Assembly (NCBI GenBank): GCA_032622095.1
Contig: CP136069.1
Coordinates: 156,351,043 to 156,415,042 of the forward strand
Reading direction: 5' to 3'
Length of the DNA stretch: 64,000 bases
Source of the DNA: Siphonodentalium dalli
Taxonomy: Eukaryota; Mollusca; Scaphopoda; Gadilida; Siphonodentaliidae
Part shown: in pieces, positions 25,136-37,118 of the stretch
Position numbering within the stretch: position 1 is the stretch's first letter
Layout of the letters: every line of letters begins with the position of its first letter
Notes under the pieces: generated by a model
The model's input: the letters and a program-made list of their open reading frames with translations, nothing else
Told to the model about the DNA's origin: nothing
Databases searched by the model: none
Position numbers and translations under genes: made by a program

Positions 25136-25418
25136 ATGTAGTGCGTTAAATTTGATTATGCATCTTTAACTACTCTGGTGTTAACCCTATCTATACTAAA
25201 TGGATTATCACAGTCAGATAAAAAGTGTAAATACGAATGGTCTATTATATAATTCATTTATAAGAATGGCAATGCATGTTGTTTATATGGATATAACATA
25301 TGATTATTCTCTATTCCCATTTGATCGCCACATTCGAATGTCCCACATCAGTTTTGACAAATATCCAGAGGGTAGACAGATACTTTTATTCTTATTTACA
25401 AGCCATTGTAAAATCACT

Positions 25419-25819
25419 TTAACCCTTTACCCAACAGAACGGCCCTGTGCCAATGCATTCTCTTATATGTGCGAGTCGACCATAGGTCGCCTCGCATATA
25501 TAAGAGAATGCATTGGCTTAACACATTAAAAATTATAAAATTGTTAAAGAATGTAAGAAAAAATGGTAAAATGTGTTAAAAAAAGATTGTGGTTTAGGCC
25601 AATGCATTCTCTTATATATGCGAGGCGACCTATGGTCGACTCGCATTTATAAGAGAATGCATTGGCACAGGGCATAACTGTAACTATCACAATGTTGTCA
25701 AGGAGCCGGTTCCAATGATATCCATATTTGTATGGTTCTATTGAGACAGACCGAAGATATTTTAGGCTGTTGAAGCTTTATTTGGCCGGTTTTGGCCGTT
25801 TTGTTGGGTAAAGGGTTAA
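25419..25819 (+). mobile_element. MITE-1, full copy spanning the A2/B2 boundary
   Basis: Counterpart of 8379-8779 with the same arm mismatches (TTATATGTG and CATTTATAAG), so it was copied together with the unit. Confidence 0.9.
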
Positions 25820-26303
25820 AGGTACTCAATCCGAACAGAGGGTCCCCATCTCAACAGATTCCAACAACAATAATCCGATCAGAGGGTCCTATATTACTAT
25901 TTCTTTGGCTTTGGGGGTAAAAAATATTTGATTCGAGTCGGGAATCCATCAAACAAAGCTCAGAGTTATTAGATATTGATTTTTGAAATTTGTTAATTGC
26001 TCGAGATGAGTACTGATAATTGCCGTCAATTTCGTAACCTGCTCGAGATGTGTACACCAAAACACTATTCAAACAGACAAGGATGGATAACTCTAAAATC
26101 AAGTGGTAATAAGAACGCAATTTTGACTGTGTTCTTGGGCCAGAAAGTATTCCCGATAATGAAAAATAATAGATTTCTAAAATCGATATCTAACAAATCT
26201 GAGCTTTGATGGGTGACTTCCTCGACTCGAATCAAATATTTTTGACCCCCGAAGCCATTGAAATAGTAATTGAGAGGAGTTTTATCGAATTGAGTACCTT
26301 TAA
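25816..26303 (+). mobile_element. MITE-2 (unit B2)
   Basis: Counterpart of 8776-9263; shares the left TTAA with MITE-1. Confidence 0.88.
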
Positions 26304-26990
26304 GTATCCCTTTGGAAAACAAATCCTCATTTTTCGTTGTCTGAGTCGAGAGTACTCCGAATACACTTGGTAAATTTGGGAGAATATAGTTATTGATTGC
26401 ATGAGCTATTTTCATGTTACTGATTTGTTACTCTCATATCACTGAGAATCTTATCAAATTAAATCATTTTGTCATATAACTTTTCCTCTGATGTTAATTT
26501 ATGTCTTATTCTTATATTGAAAAAAGTTATGTTAATTTCCCCTCAAATGGGTGATGTTCACTTCATTATCTCTACACCCCCCCCCCCCCCTCTCTCCATG
26601 GGACATGAGAAGTCAAAAGTGTGGTTCCCATACAGAAACAAGGCTTGAGTTTTTCAATGGTTTCTTACTCTTTGACAGTTCAGTCCAAACAGCCCTGTAT
26701 GATTGTAAATAGTCCAGCTGGATAAATTTTATGGAAAGTGCATGTTACCTCAGGCTTCAATTAAGATATGAACGGTGGATTAACAGTGGTCATGGGATTT
26801 TGATCGCGAGAAAAATTCTGGAAACTCGCTGAATTTGGATCATGGTCAGAACCCATGACCAGTTGAATCCACCATTTGTTACTTATATAGAGGTTATTAG
26901 AGGATCTCTAATGAGTCGTATTTCTAAAAAAAAATATTAAGCGAGTTCACTAAATTTGATTCGAGCCCCAGCTTTAGCGAGGCTTGAATC

Positions 26991-27059
26991 AAATTTAGTG
27001 GATGAGGTTAATAAATTTAGTGGATGAGGTTAATAAATTTAGTGGATGAGGTTAATAAA
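26991..27059. repeat. 22-nt triplicate (unit B2)
   Basis: Three direct copies, as at 1421-1489. Confidence 0.9.
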
Positions 27060-28963
27060 TCTTGTATAGAATTGCAAGAATTTGGGATCCACTTTGTCAT
27101 AATCACATTTTTGCAAGGAAGAACGATCTCGAAACGGCTGGGTTAACAAAATTAATATTAATTTCCTTATCACAACCAAAGAGGAAGTACAGACACCTTC
27201 AAGAAAAAATATAGTTCCATTTCAAATAGTCTTTTTTTATGTTGAAATATTTTTTCAACCACTGTTATCGCCCATATTTATCTCACAGTCAACACTAAAT
27301 AACCCAACACAAATCGAATATCATAATTATATTCTAATTAACATAATAATAAAGTTCCGGCATTGACATCGATATTCATCGCGCTAAGCTCTTACATCAC
27401 TGTGCGTGCCAATAATACACATTTGTCCTACTAAAAAATATGAGACCAGGTATAGGGGCTAATTATGTGATAAATTTATATACATGTACTTGAATATATT
27501 ACTAATTAGGAATGTGTCTTATCATTCCTATTATTTATTAAACTTAAATAGAATATGTGGAGTGGATAATATCTCGCAGGCTCAATAATGGTGTATATTA
27601 GAAAAAAAACATATATATGACACATGCACCAACATTCTGTATAAATCAGTATAAATAGACTATAATATACATGTTTTCATGTATTTAATAGCTTTGGCCA
27701 GGTGTTCCTGGAAAATCCCAGAGTAAACTAAAAACACTAATTATGGGCCAAAAACATTTCTTCTAGCACACTGCCAAATCCAAACATGATGAGCAGGGAT
27801 CAGGGAATTTTTTTTTTTTTTTATTAAATTTCTTTTTACTTTTTCTTTTTTTTTTTAATGTTTTCAGATCCCTGTGGCAATCAATCAGTCAACAAATCGT
27901 TCATCCTCTGCAATCTTAGGTTATCTCCGGACGAACTCTATGGTTATAGGTTTTTAGTAGGTGTGGTTATGGTATGCTATGGGGAAATCGGAAGCAGTAT
28001 TAAGTGTATGTAAATATTGGGTTATAGAGTTATAACCAGTCAGTTTATTGCATAACTAAATCCCAGCTGCATAGTTTATGACAGTATCACTAGATCAATT
28101 ATTAATAATTCAACACAATCATGATTCTCCTGGGTATGCCTAACAGGAGGTTTGTGACCAATTAGCAAATTTTTATAATCAATATTGCACAGTAATTTAT
28201 ATACCCAGCACAATTAACAGTCTCCGGGGACCACTTTGGTGTCATCTTTATTCACAATGGCTTGATAATTTGTTCTAAATTGATTAGGATTGACTCCCCT
28301 GATGTAACTCAGTTATGCAATACATGTATTATTATATGAATCTGAATGAGGGTGCCTTCCTCATTTTATTGATTTGAAGTAATATCTCTCCATTAGATAG
28401 ATAGATAATTTCTTAATGGCTAACAGATGCATAACAAGCAAGACAGGTGAGCAGAAGCACATATACAAAGGAGCATTACAGAGTGTGACAGTCATATAGT
28501 AATAGATATAAAAATATAGATATATAACTATAACAGGAAGGCAGCTTGACAGTTCTGCAGAGGGACAAGATAGTGAATTTACCCAGCTCAGTAATAACTA
28601 CTAAATAAATACTCATAACTTATATGGATATATGATAATCAACCCATACTATCCCACCATTCTCCCTTAAGACTATCAAGTTGCTTAAGAGATACAAGTA
28701 AGATAACAGAAGATAAGTAAGACATTGAAAGATAGATATGGAGGTAGAGAGATAGAGAAGCAGAAGAGACATAAATACACATGAATATGCTAGGTCTGAC
28801 AAGTCATGTCATCGACTGCCATCACGGAGCTCACAGGAAAGCAGGCCAAAGCTCACTTCCACTGACCAGGCCACAACACAATTTCTCATAAGGCCATACT
28901 ATTAATAATATACAAAGTCAGATTCCTCAGCACCTAAAATTTGATCAAATAATTTCTGTTTTA

Positions 28964-29351
28964 TTAACCCTTTACCCAACAGAAGGGCCCTGTGCCAATG
29001 CATTCTCTTATATATGCGAGTCGACCATAGGTCGCCTCGCATATATAAGAGAATGCATTGGCTTAACACATTAAAAATTATAAAATTGTTAAAGAATGTA
29101 AGAAAAAATGGTAAAAAAAGATTTTGTTTAGGCCAATGCATTCTCTTATATATGCGAGGCGACCTATGGTCGACTCGCATATATAAGAGAATGCATTGGC
29201 ACAGGGCATAACTAACTATCACAATGTGGTCAAGGAGCCGGTTCCAATGATATCCATATGTGTATGGTTCTATTGAGACAGACCGAAGATATTTTAGGCT
29301 GTTGAAGATTTATTTGGCCGGTTTTGGCCGGTTTGTTGGGTAAAGGGTTAA
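28964..29351 (+). mobile_element. MITE-1, full copy (unit B2)
   Basis: 388 bp; TTAA ends and both hairpins intact. The tail carries CCATATGTGTATGG, a variant shared with the unlinked copy at 41136. Confidence 0.9.
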
Positions 29352-29485
29352 GTGATTCCAAGTGGCCAAATTACAGTTAGGTTCATTTAGATCATGTCAT
29401 GAATCCCTATTCTGACTACACCAGCAGAGATCGAACTGGGAACTTAAAAGCATTGAAAAAACAATGCAGGTGATATATTTCTTAG

Positions 29486-29733
29486 TTAACCCTTTACCCA
29501 ACAGAACGGCCCTGTGCCAATGCATTCTCTTATATATGCGAGTCGACCATAGGTCGCCTCGCATATATAAGAGAATGCATTGGCTTAACACATTAAAAAT
29601 TATAAAATTGTTAAAGAATGTAAGAAAAAATGGTAAAAAGTGTTAAAAAAAGATTTTTTTTTAGGCCAATGCATTCTCTTATATATGCGAGGCGACATAT
29701 GGTCGACTCGCATATATAAGAGAATGCATTGGC
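29486..29733 (+). mobile_element. MITE-1, copy lacking its right end (unit B2)
   Basis: Counterpart of 3924-4172. Confidence 0.85.
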
Positions 29734-31524
29734 AGCATCACTTTGCCCAACCAGCATCATGGCTAAATCAACAGGACCCATGCAGTCCAACCCACCAACA
29801 TCATATCATATCAGCAGGACCTCAGAAAAATATTTGTTACAGGTGCAGAAATAAAGCTGTCCTCTGGTGACATGTTCATATTGATTAGTTGTGTTAACCC
29901 TTTCTTGATACCAAATACTCATTGATGAATAGTTATCTCTTAATAATTTAACCATAAGCTGTCAATCCACTTCACCCTCCGGGGACCCCATTCGTGCAAA
30001 TGTCAGACATACTATTTCAAGGTTTGCCCTTTATGACTAAAATATTCATTGACAAGTATTCCACGTGTGTAATATTACGTTAGGCAATTATTTTATCGAA
30101 CTTATTATCTGAACATTCCTTCTTATGTCTTCTGCGCTTATCCACTTGAATTTATTATCAAAACACCCCTATACAAATGATTTTAATCTGGCATCGCTGC
30201 TGGTTTTAGGTTACACTGGTGTAAATAAGGTTCCGAGTGACATCTAGCGGATGCGGGAGGAATATATAGGAGAGAATAAAATAGACACTGGGCCCTGATT
30301 GGTCAATAGCCTTGTGTGCTTTTCACATAAAAAAAATCATCACACCTCTTCCCTGTGATTTCCCATAGGTAAAATAACCATTGGCACAGGAATTAACCCT
30401 TTGTAGTGAAGTTTGAATTTTTTGGTGTGGTCTAAAATATGACTGTATTTTTTTATGCGGTTCTGACACTAGTTACGAAAACATAAGATTTAAAGGCGAA
30501 TTCCCTGCTAGACAGACATGATTTTTTTTTGTAAAAAGTTTCCCAAAATGTCAATTTTTCAGATTTAAAGAAAATTTTGGACCCAACATTTATATTGCCA
30601 ACACTATACGCTAAAACGTTAGCACTGAGTCCTATGGAAAACATTTACATCAGTGTAACCATTAGCCGTGTTCAGCCACATGCAACTTGTAACATGTGTT
30701 TCCATTGCCAACGGAAGTGGCCTGACTCGCGTGACCATTTCATCCTTTTGACATTGTTATTGTTACGCCCTCCGGGTATATATTAATGTAGAAATTCTTG
30801 ATACCTATGGGCGCTGGGGGGTTTTATTTACAGATATGGGTGTTTTGGGACGCATTAAAAGTTGTAGTGCGACCCCCGAGTCCGGTTGCTTTGGGACGCA
30901 TTAAAAGTTGTTGTGCTACCCCAAATCCGGTAAAAGGTGTAGTTGTTTCTTAATTGTTATTCGGATGCCAAAAAGTGCAAGGCGATTAAAAATTATAACG
31001 GGAATTCGCGCGTTAACCATTAGCGCGCTGCGCATTATGTGTTTCTATTGATCTTTAACATGCTTTGTTGCATTGTTATTTGAACATCTTTCGTTTATTT
31101 TCGCGTGACATAAATCGGAATGCTATCTACTATTATACTGCATGGGGATTTGATGATTGTATAATAACTTTAATTCGAACATGAATCAGAGGTGTTTGTT
31201 TATATCGGTGTTTAACATGTTATTTAATATCGTTTAGTGAACTTTTTCATTTAGTTATATGCGACAAATATCGGCATGTTATATTCTAAATGAATTGGGA
31301 TGGTTACTCCTTCGTACTGTTTGTAAATATTGACTTTTCATTTGTTTGTATATATGCGGAATATATCAGAGCTATGAATCGAGATGTTATTAAGAAAAGT
31401 CCAACACTAACCCTTCACATTGGTTGTTTAATATACAATGTGGCCTAATTCTAAACATTTTTATTTATGTGTACCGATGATATATCAGAATGCTATATGA
31501 ATTGAAGAATGTTCTGGCATTACC

Positions 31525-31740
31525 CCGCCCCCCCCCCACCCCCCCCCCCCCCCACCCCCCCCCCCCCTTCGTGCGACCATATTTAATTGATACTCATGGG
31601 GGAGGGGGCATATTATAATTAGTCCTCATTTGACCATATTTTAATTGACCCTCATGGGACTATATTGTATTTCACCCCAGTGGGACCATATATAGTTTAA
31701 TCAACACTGATGACACCATATTTAAATTTTAATTAACTCT
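31525..31740 (+). repeat. C-run and ~28-nt minisatellite, left flank of the LIR (unit B2)
   Basis: C-run with A interruptions (about 31526-31567), then the minisatellite, ending directly at the left end of the large inverted repeat. Confidence 0.8.
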
Positions 31741-33171
31741 CTAGTCCAGGAGATATTGGTCAACCTCTGCACCCCCCCCCCCCCCCCACAGGACTTAACT
31801 TCACCGCACTAATTTTCTTCCTTAGGGTCTCCTCTAATTTTGTTCACTTGTTAACAAGAAAAAAAAGTGGCCGCAGAGACTCCAGACAAGATGGCGTCCA
31901 TCATGGCGGCCATTGTTTTTAAATGCACCAGGTCTCTTTGATCGCCATTATAGTAAAGATGATAGCACATGCGGTCTTGTTTTTCGCTCGATTCGTTATC
32001 CTAATATAAAACCCTTACATATTAGCCAAAAATCCGACACCAGAATCCAATACGGCGGCCAAGATGGCCGCCGAAATGTGAAAATATGCTATTTTTCTTA
32101 CATGTTACCACATTTCGTTTGTCTCTGTGGGAAAATGTTAGAATGTTTGCGTCATGTTATACATTTATCATATAGAGGAGTCATTGGCGAACACATGGAG
32201 ACCATAATATGCATTCATTGCGGGATATTTTTGTCCGATATCACGTTTTCCCAAATGCCGGTATCATAGGTCAAAGCCTAATCTCCGTTAATAACGCGAT
32301 GTTATGTTTCGAATCAATGAATGTTATTGCTATTATAACAACACCCATGCATATATATTTGCAGGAGATACTCGAGCTACGATTCCTCTTATACCTGAGT
32401 TGAGGAATATGTACCCAAATCCAAGATGGCGGCCAAAATGGCCACCAGAAATAAAAAATCGCCGAAAATCGCTGATTTTAAGATCAGTGAACATTATTGC
32501 CATGACAACCCCACACCTGCTTACTATTGTAAGTTGGGAACACTTAGGCGAAGAACTTTCCTTGTACCATATCCAAATAAAAGTCCCCCAAATCCAAAAT
32601 GGCGCCCACAATGGCGGACAGATTTTTTAAAATCACCGAAATTCCCTCATATTCACATCATTGGGCATTATTGTCGAGACAACTCCATCCATGCGTACAG
32701 TTGAGTTGGAAATACTGAGGTGAAGTAATTACCTTACATCTCATGCAAGAAATGGTTTTCCAAATCAAAGATGGCGGCCAAAATGGCGACCGAAATTTGA
32801 AAACACGCCTACATTCCTTTACTTTCTTAGGATGGACGTTATTGTTTCGCGATTTCTACCCACCATTACATGTTGATATGTATGAATTATCCATTAGGGT
32901 TTGGCAAGTGATACCCACCCACAGTCAATATGGCGGGCAGCAATTGAAAAGAAGCTGATATTATCACATACTAATTTCAACTTTTTGTCATAATATTGAT
33001 TTGTATTAACGAAACGGTACATAATATAAGCCATATATTAGTTCAAATGTAAGTCGTAGCATTTCAAAATCCATTCTCCACTAAGGGCTCATACTGGCCG
33101 TAACCGTATATAGGTGCGCCGAATAGTCATATTATGACTTCCAAGAATCAAAACAACAGTACCTGAGCTTA

Positions 33172-34060
33172 TTATGAATTGCCACATTCAGCATTATCTA
33201 GACTCGTTTCCGTCTCTTCGTCAGATTAATCTATCTCACTCACAACAACAGTTCACGACTGTTCTTTGTAGGAGTGTGTCACTAATCGGAATGTTTCAAA
33301 CAATACATATGCCGGTGTCCAGCTCACGTGTTGGTTTCGAAAGCTTGGAATTCTTAGCGAGCTTCATTCGTGGTATAGCTTGTGGTATAATTCAGATGCT
33401 ACATATGGGGTATATGCCTCATCTTATGCGATACACTATAAAGGTATTCGGTCGATGCGTATACTAGCTTTCAGAAGGACCTATTTATCTGCGTATTGTC
33501 AGCTTTGGTGACCTAATGAGGATAACAACGTGTACACCTGGTGATCTTCCCAAACAGCCACTTCTCAATATATGGTTCATCAATTCACATACTCATCTAA
33601 TGCACTGACATACCCGGACAACTTCTGTAAATGGCTTCGAATGTTGAAAGCCCGACAGTTGACGGGTGCATTTCTGCATAGAAGACCATAATGCATAATA
33701 TACCCAAACTCCTTGAACATGATCATAAGAACAAGCTTGTTGGCGTCCAGCAATCGTCTCACCGAACAGATCCAAGCAGATGATAACAATACACACGGTG
33801 CTAGTTTGTGGGTATGTGTCATGATAGTGGAAATGAAATTGGACCATGACTGCACCGCCCCTTATTTTGTTATGTTTTAGATTCAGACAGGATCTCATAT
33901 GTGGCTTTGCTTTCCTTGTATGCTAAGATTGTATGTTCCCACCCGTTTGGAAGCCCTTCTTAAACAACTGGACCAGGTGTATGCCATTGGCTACTGCTGT
34001 ATAAGCCCCACCAAGATTGGGGTGTCGTCTTAAAGGTGATACCTTTGATAGTTGGTTGAT
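33172..34060 (+). pseudogene. Possible decayed coding sequence, LIR left inner arm
   Basis: Read on the plus strand, broken frames match frames on the minus strand of the other arm. FQTIHMPVSS at about 33297 pairs with FQTIHFPVSS, DNNVYTW near 33521 with DNDMYTW, MVHQFTYSSNALTYPDNF at 33572 with MVRQLTNSANALAYVDNF, and HGASLWVCVMIVEMK near 33799 with RGASLWTCAMIVGMK. Stops and frameshifts interrupt it. I do not recognise the protein. Differences concentrated at silent or conservative positions would imply that the ancestor was translated; this needs a codon-aware test. Confidence 0.45.
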
Positions 34061-34449
34061 ATGTCATACTCACGCTGGGTGGTATGGTTCAAGAAAGTAC
34101 ATATGCCATCAACAAAAGGGTGAAATGTTCAACGCGAAGAACATCCAGAGGAATGTTACGTTGATGAGCTCTTGCATTCAGTTCAACAAACGTTGGTACA
34201 CCAAGTGATTTATTGGTAACATCACCAATGCGACCATTTTCCTACATGAGACATTAACTACTATATTCTAAAGTTATATATGTAAAGCTATATGATCATA
34301 AAGGTCGCGTTCCCGGACGGCCACAGCCATTGCCATCGAGACTGTAAATTGTTCTTTAAATACATAGTGAAATAAATGCACCACAGTTCCTGACATTTTC
34401 TTGAATAATACCACCCACATACTGACACTAACCCCGAGAGAGGATAACA

Positions 34450-35150
34450 AAACACGCATACATTCATGCTATAAAGACATTATCCTTTAGTCCATCCGAC
34501 TGTTTTGAGGGAGGTTAGCATATTATTATCCAGACAAAAGTGTACGTAGTTGAATCAGAAAGGCTTCGAAACGGATGTGGAAATACAATCTTACCACACC
34601 AAATAAAACCGACACGCATGACATTCGATATCTTAAACATGCACCAGGTGTATGGGTGGTGTATACAGTGGCCCATTTCATTCCCACTATCATGGCGCAT
34701 GTCCACAAACTAGCACCGCGAGCATTGTTCTTCTCTGCTGGGAGATATTCGACGAGACACTGCGGGGCGTCACACAGTTTGCTTCGGATAATGGTCAAGA
34801 ATTGTGGGTAGTCTGTACACTAGGGTCTTCTTCTTAGCAGATAGACATCTGTCCAAGGGAACGAGACAGCTAGCAACCTTCGAAACACTGTCGAAGTTGT
34901 CCACATATGCCAATGCGTTCGCTGAGTTTGTGAGTTGACGAACCATCTATTAAGAAGTGACTAGCTAACTGGTTCGCCAGGTGTACATGTCGTTATCCCA
35001 TGGGGTATGAGACACATACATAGAGGTGACCTTCTGTAAGCTAGACACCGGAAAATGAATCGTTTGAAACGTTATGATTAGAGGGACTCTACTCCCAGGA
35101 AGTGGTGAATACTTTGTCGGTGTGAGCGACCTAGATTTATCAGACAAAGA
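34450..35150 (-). pseudogene. Possible decayed coding sequence, LIR right inner arm
   Basis: Minus-strand counterpart of 33172-34060. Frames at 35147-34965 (contains FQTIHFPVSS and DNDMYTW), at 34946 (begins MVRQLTNSANALAYVDNF and stays open for 57 codons to a TGA near 34775) and at about 34798-34526 (contains LVEYLPAEKNNARGASLW) follow one another with frame changes between them. Product unknown; broken. Confidence 0.45.
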
Positions 35151-36657
35151 AATGGAAGCTTGTCCAGATAATTATGGACGTGACGTGGCAAATCAGAATC
35201 TGTTATCAGGTAATTGTTCTGATATAACTATTCGGCGCACCTACGCTTACGGCCATTATCGGCGCTAAGTGGAGACTGGATTTCGAAATGCCACATCGCG
35301 ATATTAATTGTGGTGTTTCATCTCTCCAGAAGGATACGAGCTATGTTATGCGTTTTGATACCTTTAAGTTGAACTAGTAGATGGTTTATGTACAGTTTCG
35401 TCCATACATACCGATATTATGAAATAAATATGTGAAAATATCGATTTCTTTTCAATTTCTAGCCGCCAATTTAGCAGCGATCTTGGCTGTGAGTATCAAT
35501 TTCCAAACCCTAATGAATACTTCATTTCACTCTTCCAATCAACATGTAATGGTGGATAGAAATCGCGAAACAATAACGCCCATCGTAAGAAAGTAAAGGA
35601 ATGTAGACTTGTTTTCAAATTTCGGTCCCCATTTTGGCCGCCATCTTCGATTTGGAAAACAATTTCTTGCATGAGATGCAATGTAACTACTTCACCTCAG
35701 TATTTCCAACTCAATTGTAAGCATGGGTGGAGTTGTCTCGACAATAATGCCCAATGATGTGAATATGAGGGAATTTCGGTGATTATTCAAAATCTGTCCG
35801 CCATTGTGGGCGCCATTTTGGATTTGGGGGACTTTTATTTGGATATGGTACAAGGAAAGTTCTTCGCCTAAGTGTTCCCAACTTACAATAGTAAGCAGGT
35901 GTGGAGTTATTATGACAATAATGCTCACTGATGTTAAAATCAGCGATTTTCGGCGATATTTTATTTCTGGCGGCCATTTTGGCCGCCATCTTGGATTTGG
36001 GTAAATATTCCTCAACTCAGGTATAAGAGGAATCGTAGCTCGAGTATCTCCTGCAAATATATATGCATGGGTGTTGTTATAATAGCAATAACATTCATTG
36101 ATTCGAAACATAACATCGCGTTATTAACGGAGATTAGGCTTTGACCTATGATAGCGGCATTTGGGAAAACGTGATATCGGACAAAAATATTCCGCAATGA
36201 ATGCATATTATGATCCCCATGTGTTCGCCAATGACTCCTCTATATGATAAATGTATAACATGACGCAAAAATTCTAACATTTTCCCACAGAGACAAACGA
36301 AATGTGGTAACATGTCAGAAAAATAGCACAGTTTCACATTTCGGCGGCCATATTGGATTCTGGTGTCGGATTTTTGACTAATTTGTAAGGGCTTTATATT
36401 AGCATAACGAATCGAGCGGAAAACAAGACCGCATGTGCTATCATCTTTAATATAATGGCGATCAAAGAGACCTGGTGCATTTTTTTTTAAATGGCCGCCA
36501 TGATGGACGCCATCTTGTATGGAGTCTCTGCGGCCACTTTTTTTTCTTGTTAACAAGTGAACAAAATTAGAGGATACCTTAAGGAAGAAAATTAGTGGGG
36601 TGAAGTTAAGTCCTGGGGGGGGGGGGGTGCAGAGGTCGACCAATATCTCCTGGACTA

Positions 36658-36792
36658 CTCATAATGGGACGATATATTTATTCTTTAATTGAGTCACGTT
36701 ACCATATTTTAATTGACCTTAATGGGACCATATTTCAATTAATCCCGATGGGTCCATATTTTTATTAACCATCATGGGACGATATTGTAATA
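36658..36792 (+). repeat. ~28-nt minisatellite, right flank of the LIR
   Basis: Degenerate copies of the ATGGGACCATATTTTAATTGA type, same strand as the minisatellite on the left side of the LIR. The LIR therefore sits within this repeat. Confidence 0.8.
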
Positions 36793-37118
36793 AAAGGTCA
36801 GCCGACCACAGTGTCCCCCGAAAACGTGGCAAGTCGATGCCGCTTTGTTAAAGAAATTAATTTTTGTTTTTTATTTTCTAAGTCGAAAAGTGTTAATAAC
36901 TCCGTAAAAAAATAGTTTTTCTGTCATATATATACATGTTGCACATCTCCAATATATGGGTAACAATACTCTGAAGTTTCAAATATCTACGATCAAAACT
37001 GTAGGAGGAGTTGATTACACCATGAAGGTATACTCAAAAGTGTGACGGACGAACGGGCGGACGGAGCCCGTTTCTATAGTCCCTCGAAAATTAATTGTTC
37101 GGGGGACAATTAACAATC
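36793..37118 (+). repeat. Dispersed repeat (copy 1), inside the minisatellite
   Basis: Starts AAAAGGTCAGCCGACCACAG and contains CGTGGCAAGTCGATGCCGC, TAAGTCGAAAAG, GTAGGAGGAGTTGATTACAC and a GACGGACGAACGGGCGGACGG tract. The words TGTCCCCCGAA (36821) and TTCGGGGGACA (about 37098) form an 11-nt perfect inverted repeat. A second copy begins at 63667. Minisatellite resumes afterwards. Confidence 0.75.

Larger units (their letters stand above)
17047..25550. repeat. Tandem array unit A2 (~8.5 kb)
   Basis: Third unit, almost identical to A1 at an offset of about 17040-17046. Differences seen: ACACATGTG for ACACATTTG near 18895, GATGAAT for GATAAAT near 18946, and a few indels in C-runs and T-runs. 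Contents: MITE-2 17287-17773, triplicate 18467-18535, MITE-1 20446-20833, truncated MITE-1 20968-21215, minisatellite about 23042-23220, LIR arm fragment about 23221-24000, MITE-3 24768-25135 and the start of a MITE-1 at 25419. No gene recognised. Confidence 0.93.
25551..32528. repeat. Tandem array unit B2, incomplete, last of the array
   Basis: Fourth unit, closest to B1 (offset about 17036-17044). It matches the other units until about 32528. There B1 continues with TTTTCATGATTTGG, while this unit continues into the rest of the large inverted repeat (TGTAAGTTGGGAAC). Contents: MITE-2 25816-26303, triplicate 26991-27059, MITE-1 28964-29351, truncated MITE-1 29486-29733, minisatellite about 31570-31740, then the LIR left arm. 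At some sites it carries the A1 variant rather than the B1 variant, for example GACATAAATAC near 28768. Confidence 0.9.
31741..36657. mobile_element. Large inverted-repeat element (LIR), 4.9 kb
   Basis: The ends are TAGTCCAGGAGATATTGG and its reverse complement (36640-36657), bounded by CTC on each side, a possible 3-bp target duplication. The left arm runs to about 34060 and the right arm from about 34450, with about 400 bp of unique centre. Outer arms (31741-33000 and 35430-36657) are nearly identical, including the C/G-run, the GTTAACAAG block and five or six GATGGCGGCC-type blocks. Inner arms (33060-34060 and 34450-35290) are clearly diverged but still align throughout. Short frames are conserved between inner arms (see findings), suggesting degenerate copies of a gene in each arm, both reading toward the centre. 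No transposase motif recognised. It could be an inverted duplication of one transposon or a foldback element. Confidence 0.85.
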
